From contig JAGHCL010000083.1 of assembly GCA_021160485.1 (NCBI GenBank), forward strand, positions 1-11,101: 11,101 nucleotides of DNA, in the 5' to 3' direction. Of this stretch, positions 7,087 through 11,101 are shown one piece after another (position 1 is the stretch's first letter; each line of letters begins with the position of its first letter). A program made the position numbers and the translations under genes. The notes beneath the pieces were generated by a model. The model was not told the DNA's origin and ran no database searches. It saw only the letters and a list, made by a program, of their open reading frames with translations. The stretch is from Candidatus Desulfofervidaceae bacterium (GTDB taxonomy: Bacteria > Desulfobacterota > Desulfofervidia > Desulfofervidales > Desulfofervidaceae).

Positions 7087-8154
7087 TTACACAGGTGGTG
7101 CTGGTGGTGGTGTTTCTATTGATAATTCAATTATTATTTTTGTTCCCTCGTTAGGTTTACTATAAACAGTAAATTTTCCCGCATGAGCCTCTATAATCTT
7201 TCTGGCCATAATTAAATATAATTCTACTTCTTTCTGCCACGAAGACAAAGGTTGCAAAATGTTTTCTATCTGCCATTGCTCCAATCCTTTACCTGTATCT
7301 GTAATGCTAATAAGAACAGAATCCCAACACAATTGAGTATTAACAGTTAAAACCCCTCCTTCAGGCATGGAACCTATAGCTGCTTTAAAAACATATTCCA
7401 GAGATTTTTTCAATAATTCTACATCAAATGACATTTTGACCATTTCTGGTTCAAGTTTTTTAACTATTTCAATTCCGTGTTTATCAAATAATGGAGCAAA
7501 TTCTTCACACACCTTCTCAATAATCTCATTTATATTTCCTATTTTTTTTCTTAATACAGGAGGTTTTCCCAAGAGAGTTATTTCCTTCAATACCATTTCT
7601 AATTTTTTTACTTCTTCAAGAATAATATTTACCTTTTTTACTATGGGAAAAGGAAGTGAAGGTTCACAGTCCTCCAATATAGACTTGGCAAATCCGCCAA
7701 TAGCGGTAATAGGGTTCCTTATGGTGTCAGCCAAAGAATTAGCCAAAGCGGTTATCATGGCAATGCGCTCATTATAATCAAATTGCTTTTGCAATTTTAT
7801 TTTATTTCGAAGCTCCTCAATGATATTGTAAAATAAGTAAGCAGCTAGGTGATTTAACACAGGAGCTTTTATTTTCTGAGAAAAAGCAGCTACCTCTTCT
7901 GTTCCAATTAAATCAATAATCAAGTCAACCTCCAAATCCTCTGGAACATTTTCAAAGGAAAAGATAGGAAGATGTTTAAATTTCACATATTTTTCTAAAG
8001 CGTCAGGTGCATTTAGATAGGTTATAATGCCCACTAGTTCTATTTTTATTCGTTTAAGGGTCTCTTCAAAAATCTTAAGAAAAGTCCAAGCTTCCTCTCC
8101 ACTGCCAACTAGTAGAACTTTTATATTCTTTTTGTGAATAAGATTATCAAACAT
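7087..8154 (-). CDS. Degenerate sensor-kinase-like protein with Rossmann-like N-terminal domain
   Basis: The protein is 355 residues from ATG at 8152-8154; an adjacent in-frame TTG at 8155-8157 would add one residue. Numbering here counts from the TTG. Residues 10-110 look like a Rossmann-type domain (NIKVLLVGSGEEAW, ELVGIITY, DLIIDLIG), as in a set of deltaproteobacterial sensor kinases. Residues 130-195 resemble a dimerisation/phosphoacceptor (HisKA) domain, and 205-347 an HATPase_c domain. Key residues are lost. The H-box (usually A-H-E-I-R-N-P) reads ADTIRNP with Asp144 for His. The N-box Asn is Ala259. The G2 motif GTGLGL reads EVELYL (310-315). Only the G1 motif DTGKG (287-291) survives. 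The tail is proline-rich (TPPPAPPV). The frame is open throughout, so it is a conserved pseudokinase or signalling scaffold rather than a fresh pseudogene. There is no Shine-Dalgarno; a promoter ends 7 bp before the ATG. Confidence 0.8.
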   Translation of the reverse strand: MFDNLIHKKNIKVLLVGSGEEAWTFLKIFEETLKRIKIELVGIITYLNAPDALEKYVKFKHLPIFSFENVPEDLEVDLIIDLIGTEEVAAFSQKIKAPVLNHLAAYLFYNIIEELRNKIKLQKQFDYNERIAMITALANSLADTIRNPITAIGGFAKSILEDCEPSLPFPIVKKVNIILEEVKKLEMVLKEITLLGKPPVLRKKIGNINEIIEKVCEEFAPLFDKHGIEIVKKLEPEMVKMSFDVELLKKSLEYVFKAAIGSMPEGGVLTVNTQLCWDSVLISITDTGKGLEQWQIENILQPLSSWQKEVELYLIMARKIIEAHAGKFTVYSKPNEGTKIIIELSIETPPPAPPV

Positions 8155-8161
8155 CAATTGG

Positions 8162-8190
8162 AAAATAACAGGCTTTTATACAAAAATCAA
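8162..8190 (-). promoter_or_regulatory. Predicted promoter of the kinase-like gene and queC, likely leaderless
   Basis: Minus-strand -35 TTGATT (8185-8190), a 17-bp spacer and -10 TATTTT (8162-8167), with TG one base ahead of the -10 as in extended -10 promoters. The ATG is 7 bases below the -10, where transcription would normally begin, and no Shine-Dalgarno is present. This fits a leaderless transcript. Confidence 0.55.
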
Positions 8191-8198
8191 TTAAAGGC

Positions 8199-8210
8199 TT
8201 TCTTAAGAAA
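8199..8210. repeat. Perfect 12-bp palindrome TTTCTTAAGAAA
   Basis: A perfect inverted repeat 8 bp upstream of the predicted -35 of the kinase-like gene. Its position suits an activator or repressor site, but the sequence is AT-rich and may occur by chance. It lacks a following T-run on either strand, so it is not a typical terminator. Confidence 0.3.
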
Positions 8211-8226
8211 CATTTATAATAGGAGT

Positions 8227-8670
8227 TCATTTGGGTAATTCTGTTTCAACAAATTTTTCTCCCAACGAAGAAATTTTATAATAACCTCTTTTAGAACCCT
8301 TATCAAAAAATTTATACCTGCTTCTCACATCCCTAATAGACTGCGCTAGCACTTTAGGAGGAGCAAGGCCTAATTGGTCATAACAGCGACGTAAATCGGC
8401 CTGGGAAAACTCTTCTTTTCCTTCAAAGTGCTTTAAGTAATAACCAAAAACAGTCACAGTCTTTAAATGTCCTCGGGGTTTCTTTTGTTGATAAAACTCA
8501 GCCAGCTTGTTTACTGGAGTTGCCGGTAAATGTTCACCGATTTTGCTCTGAAGATAAATAAATAGTTGGTCTCTAAGCTTTTCCCATTCTGCTTTTACAA
8601 AACTTTCGCTTCCTTCTATCTCTATATCAATATCCTCTAAACTAACAGCCACTCTAGTTAAATTTTCCAT
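8227..8670 (-). CDS. Small hypothetical protein, winged-helix-like C-terminus
   Basis: This is a 147-residue soluble protein with no signal peptide or membrane segment. I do not recognise a named family. The N-terminal 40 residues contain an acidic, strand-like stretch (LEDIDIEIEGSESFV, 11-25). I have an impression of similar N-termini ahead of winged-helix-like domains in uncharacterised bacterial and archaeal proteins. Residues 70-145 have the helix-helix-helix-strand pattern of a winged helix: TVTVFGYYL, FSQADLRRCYDQL, VLAQSIRDVRSRYKFF, then a hairpin GYYKISSLGEKFVETEL. This could bind DNA or mediate protein contacts. It starts 17 bp after the UPF0173 gene with a near-perfect Shine-Dalgarno (AAGGAGG, 6-base spacing), so the two are co-expressed and probably well translated. 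A regulatory role is only a guess. Confidence 0.8.
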   Translation of the reverse strand: MENLTRVAVSLEDIDIEIEGSESFVKAEWEKLRDQLFIYLQSKIGEHLPATPVNKLAEFYQQKKPRGHLKTVTVFGYYLKHFEGKEEFSQADLRRCYDQLGLAPPKVLAQSIRDVRSRYKFFDKGSKRGYYKISSLGEKFVETELPK

Positions 8671-8687
8671 AATAGGCCTCCTTATAT

Positions 8688-9383
8688 TTAGATGTTATAT
8701 CCCTCGCCGGGCTTTAATACGACCACTTTTGTTTCAGGGGCCAATTTTGAAGCATACTCAACAAACTCTGTGGCATTCTGAGCAATAATTGGGAAAGTAC
8801 CATAATGCATAGGAATAGCTATTTGAGGCTTTAATAGTTTTAAAGCATGAGCGGCCTGGTAGGCATCCATCGTAAAAACATCTCCAATGGGCAAAAGGGC
8901 TACAGTTAGAGGATACAACTCACCAATGAGTTTCATCTCACTAAAAATACCAGTGTCTCCAGCATGGTAAATATTTATTCCATTAGGAAAACGAATCACG
9001 TATCCTATCGGGGCTCCCGTAGCTGTGGAGTGATATGCTTGAGTCATAGTAATTTTTATGTTTGCAAAATTGAAAGAACCACCGATATTTAGACCAGAGC
9101 CACCATGAGCAATATTCTCAGTAGGAACGCCCAACTCGGCAAACTTCCGTGCTGTCTCCACATTGGCTACAACCATACCATTACTTTGCTTAGCAATTTC
9201 CGCTGCCTGACCAGTATGGTCAAAGTGGTCATGGGTTACCAATATCAAATCAGCATCATTAACCTCTTGCCAATTTAAAGGAGATTGTGGGTTTTCAAGC
9301 CAGGGATCAATATAAATCTTCTTGCCTGCTCCTTCTATTTTAAAAGCTGCATGGCCTAGCCATGTAATTTTCACATCAGTCAT
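8688..9383 (-). CDS. UPF0173-family metal-dependent hydrolase (metallo-beta-lactamase fold)
   Basis: This 231-residue cytoplasmic protein has the standard length and motif order of UPF0173 (YtkL-like) hydrolases. TWLGHAAFKIEG is at 7-18, the metal motif HDHFDH at 51-56, His118 in QAYHS, Asp143 in YHAGDTG, and His193 in PMHYGTF. Together these supply the usual two-metal site of the metallo-beta-lactamase fold. The physiological substrate of this family is not known to me, so only a hydrolase role is supported. The ATG is fixed by AAAGGAGGT five bases upstream. It is the first gene of a two-gene unit with the winged-helix-like protein and has a recognisable promoter in the 129-bp gap above it. 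Confidence 0.92.
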   Translation of the reverse strand: MTDVKITWLGHAAFKIEGAGKKIYIDPWLENPQSPLNWQEVNDADLILVTHDHFDHTGQAAEIAKQSNGMVVANVETARKFAELGVPTENIAHGGSGLNIGGSFNFANIKITMTQAYHSTATGAPIGYVIRFPNGINIYHAGDTGIFSEMKLIGELYPLTVALLPIGDVFTMDAYQAAHALKLLKPQIAIPMHYGTFPIIAQNATEFVEYASKLAPETKVVVLKPGEGYNI

Positions 9384-9414
9384 ACCTAACCTCCTTTAAA
9401 ACAATCTACTTGAG

Positions 9415-9443
9415 ACAATATCCTATCTTCCTTTAAAAATCAA
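9415..9443 (-). promoter_or_regulatory. Predicted promoter of the UPF0173 / winged-helix-like operon
   Basis: Minus-strand -35 TTGATT (9438-9443), a 17-bp spacer and -10 TATTGT (9415-9420). The expected start leaves a leader of about 25 bases holding a strong Shine-Dalgarno. It shares TTGATTTTTA with the ClC promoter. Confidence 0.55.
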
Positions 9444-9512
9444 GATTTGCTTTTACAAAACACTTGTAGAACAGCGACTGAAAGAACTCACTCTACTTAC
9501 TTTTTGTGGGTT

Positions 9513-9758
9513 TCAGGAATAAATTGAAAAGAACTTATTCGTCCATATGAGGGCATTTAAATATGCTTCTCCCAACGCATCCCAAGTTAAATTTGTCTCT
9601 TTGGTTAAGACAGATAGATTCTTTAAAGTAGCCACCTCTCCACCTACTTCGGAAGGAAAGGCATCTTTCTCTTTTTGAGAGCGAAAAAGGAGTTCATAAC
9701 CCAAGGTTATTTGTTTTTTGTTTAAAATAGGTTGTCTAGCAAGGATTTTTTGAAACAT
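9513..9758 (-). pseudogene. Truncated EAL/HDOD (YuxH-like) signalling protein, N-terminal remnant
   Basis: The 81-residue frame begins with the signature N-terminus of YuxH-like EAL-HDOD proteins: ILARQPILNKKQITLGYELLFR (5-26), where the family has variants of ARQPI...GYELLFR, followed by a GGEVAT block (39-44). Intact members are about 400 residues, with a degenerate or active c-di-GMP EAL domain and a C-terminal HDOD domain. Here the match fades around residue 60 and the frame stops at residue 81. The 129 bp down to the next gene do not continue it in any frame I tried; they instead hold that gene's promoter. It has no clear Shine-Dalgarno. I read it as a deletion remnant. A short expressed stand-alone peptide is possible but less likely. 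Confidence 0.7.
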
Positions 9759-9769
9759 TAGAACTCTAA
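9758..9769. repeat. Short inverted repeat TTAGA-AC-TCTAA at the EAL-remnant start codon
   Basis: Five-base arms around a 2-base centre overlap the first base of the remnant's start codon. It could be a former operator or chance. It lies in the 159-bp divergent intergenic region (9759-9917), which otherwise contains only the M99 promoter as a recognisable element. Confidence 0.2.
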
Positions 9770-9856
9770 GTTTTTTAAATAGGATACTTCTTCTCTTCCA
9801 TCGTCCTAAAGGGAAAAATGTTCGGGAGTTCGTTTAACAAATGGTGGCTTAAACTC

Positions 9857-9885
9857 TTGACACTCTGGGGATAACTAAGTAGAAA
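9857..9885 (+). promoter_or_regulatory. Predicted sigma70-type promoter of the M99 carboxypeptidase gene
   Basis: Consensus -35 TTGACA (9857-9862), a 17-bp spacer and -10 TAGAAA (9880-9885, four of six). The expected start leaves a leader of about 26 bases, with no Shine-Dalgarno-like sequence ahead of the ATG at 9918. Confidence 0.55.
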
Positions 9886-9917
9886 ATTATTATTCCCACA
9901 CGTATTTTTAGACAATC

Positions 9918-11000
9918 ATGAATCTAACTCGGAGAGCTTTTATTATTGGGCTTGCAAGTGTTGCCGGAGAGTGGGTATGGCCTTCTTCTCTTTTTGCCGC
10001 TACTTTTAAACCTATGCACGTGGTTTTGCCTCCCAAACCCAAACAGATTTTTTATAAAGAAGGTCCTAAAAAAGGGGGAAGTCTTTTAGTTATTGGTGGC
10101 ATTCACGGCAATGAACCCGGGGCCTATAAAGCCGTAGATATTTTGACAAACATAGAGGTAACCCGTGGCAGGTTGATCTTAATCCCTCGGTCTAATTTTA
10201 CCTCTATTTTGGCAAATGTGCGTGGGTATAACGGAGATATGAATAGGAAGTTTGCCTTTATTAAAAAAGGTGATCCAGATTACCCGTGGGTCACCTGGTT
10301 AAAAGAACACATCAAATTAGAGGAAGCAGACGCGGTTCTTTCTCTTCATGACGGTGCTGGCTTTCATATCAGGAATAAAAGGGCATGGGGAGAATGTATT
10401 GTCATTGACGAAGAAACATATCAAGGCTGGCCCTTATATCAAACTGCCAGCTGGGTCGTAAGTCAGGTTAATAACCAGGTTATTTCACCTTTACATAAAT
10501 TTGCAGTTTATAATACTCAGACCTTTCAACCCCATACACTCCATGCGGAACAACGTAAATCTTTGACTTATTTTACTTTAACCCAGGCAAAAAAACCTGC
10601 TTTTTGTCTGGAAGTTTCCAAACAGTTACCTTCTTTACAATTAAAGGTCAAATATCACCTGTTGATGTTAAAGTATTTTTTTAAACTTTATCAGATAGAA
10701 ACCAGGCCTCCTTTGGACAAGCTTATCCTTGATCTGGATAAATATTTTCCCTCAAAACCTCATTTTTGTGTCACCTTACGGCTAAATGAAACTCCCATTA
10801 CTCTTTGCGGTGATAAGACTATTAAGGTCCCTGCCAAAACAGAGCTAAAAGTGGAGAAAATAGATGGAGAAAACGGGATTTTTGTATCTCCTTATGGAAT
10901 CAACCTCAACTGGAAAGCTTTTCGTGTATATAACAAACTCATTTTAAAAGTAAAACACGATTTTAAAACCCTAGCAAAAGTCAAGTTTATTGTCACTTAA
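9918..11000 (+). CDS. Tat-exported M99-family (Csd4-like) metallocarboxypeptidase
   Basis: M99 peptidases trim peptidoglycan stem peptides; Helicobacter Csd4 and Campylobacter Pgp1 use this to set cell shape. The 360-residue protein starts with a twin-arginine signal (LTRRAFIIGL, residues 3-12) and a hydrophobic stretch ending near SLFAA (24-28), so it should be folded before export to the periplasm. The metal site is GGIHGNEPG (His63, Glu66) and LSLHDGAGF (His144). Arg110 in GDMNRKF and Glu232 in FCLEVSK match the substrate Arg and catalytic Glu of Csd4. Csd4 uses Gln for the first ligand, whereas this protein keeps the canonical His. The last 100 residues look like beta-rich C-terminal domains of the family. 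The ATG has no Shine-Dalgarno. It is divergent from the EAL remnant. An aspartoacylase-type role is the less likely alternative. Confidence 0.87.
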   Translation: MNLTRRAFIIGLASVAGEWVWPSSLFAATFKPMHVVLPPKPKQIFYKEGPKKGGSLLVIGGIHGNEPGAYKAVDILTNIEVTRGRLILIPRSNFTSILANVRGYNGDMNRKFAFIKKGDPDYPWVTWLKEHIKLEEADAVLSLHDGAGFHIRNKRAWGECIVIDEETYQGWPLYQTASWVVSQVNNQVISPLHKFAVYNTQTFQPHTLHAEQRKSLTYFTLTQAKKPAFCLEVSKQLPSLQLKVKYHLLMLKYFFKLYQIETRPPLDKLILDLDKYFPSKPHFCVTLRLNETPITLCGDKTIKVPAKTELKVEKIDGENGIFVSPYGINLNWKAFRVYNKLILKVKHDFKTLAKVKFIVT

Positions 11001-11024
11001 ACCTTTGAGAAAATAGTTAATCTT

Positions 11025-11101
11025 ATGAGTGAAAAAGTTGAAAAAATTACTTTAAAATATTGCAATCCTGAATCTAAATACGCAGAGTTTGATTATAATG
11101 G
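11025..11101 (+). CDS. Start of an unidentified protein (cut by window edge)
   Basis: An ATG at 11025 opens 25 codons to the window end, beginning MSEKVEKITLKYCNPESKY and continuing AEFDYN. The lysine-rich, strand-like opening looks like a genuine cytoplasmic protein start rather than noise. It lies 24 bp after the M99 stop and in the same frame, so co-transcription is likely. The Shine-Dalgarno is weak at best (TTGAGAAA). No family can be assigned from so few residues. Confidence 0.5.
   Translation, partial: MSEKVEKITLKYCNPESKYAEFDYN

Noticed and set aside
7090..7111. GGT-rich tandem repeat
   Set aside because: It simply encodes the proline-rich C-terminal tail of the kinase-like protein and is too short and imperfect to be a separate repeat element.
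9384..9512. Continuation of the EAL-HDOD protein by a simple frameshift
   Set aside because: Reading on in the other minus-strand frames soon meets stops and gives no EAL or HDOD-like residues, so a deletion fits better than a single frameshift.
9845..9862. Sigma54-like pattern TGG...TTGACA upstream of the M99 gene
   Set aside because: The -12 element lacks the required GC dinucleotide at the right spacing; the same bases fit a sigma70 -35 box far better.

Overview
The window is about 11.1 kb of AT-rich, densely packed bacterial chromosome. Eight consecutive intact genes plus one gene fragment run on the minus strand. A divergent gene, followed by the start of another, runs on the plus strand at the right end. 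The content points to an anaerobic, possibly thermophilic bacterium of the Desulfobacterota/Thermodesulfobacteria type. The reasons are an ADP-forming acyl-CoA synthetase beside a Pta-N-like/DRTGG protein, a histidine-kinase relative with a Rossmann-like N-terminus of a kind I associate with deltaproteobacteria, and a Tat-exported M99 carboxypeptidase. This placement is inference only; there is no rRNA or other decisive marker.

Region 1 (1-886): the 5' end of secA (minus strand, cut by the window edge) and its 245-bp upstream gap. The gap has a consensus Shine-Dalgarno, a small GNRA-type hairpin and possible nested long-range pairing, suggesting a structured secA leader.

Region 2 (887-6368): a minus-strand operon read in the order ClC-CBS chloride transport protein, ADP-forming acetyl-CoA synthetase (alpha-beta fusion), BioD-like/DRTGG P-loop protein, pyrR. 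The gaps are 2, 5 and 12 bp. The synthetase and its partner suggest acyl-CoA/acetate energy metabolism. PyrR is an unexpected last gene because no pyrimidine genes are in view.

Region 3 (6403-8157): a degenerate sensor-kinase-like protein and queC (7-deazaguanine synthesis), 12 bp apart and probably co-transcribed. The kinase lacks the phosphoacceptor His, the N-box Asn and the G2 glycines.

Region 4 (8227-9383): a UPF0173 metallo-beta-lactamase-fold hydrolase and a small winged-helix-like protein, as a two-gene operon with strong Shine-Dalgarno sites and a recognisable promoter.

Region 5 (9513-11101): a truncated N-terminus of an EAL/HDOD (YuxH-like) signalling protein, a divergent promoter region, a Tat-signal M99-family carboxypeptidase for cell-wall peptides, and the first 25 codons of an unidentified protein.

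The most interesting non-coding signal is an identical 9-mer (TTGATTTTT) that forms the -35 region of three separate minus-strand promoters. Two of these sit so close to a start codon without a Shine-Dalgarno (the kinase-like gene and the ClC gene) that leaderless transcripts are likely. I found no CRISPR array, insertion sequence, tRNA or rRNA, and no clear new multi-gene defence or biosynthetic system.
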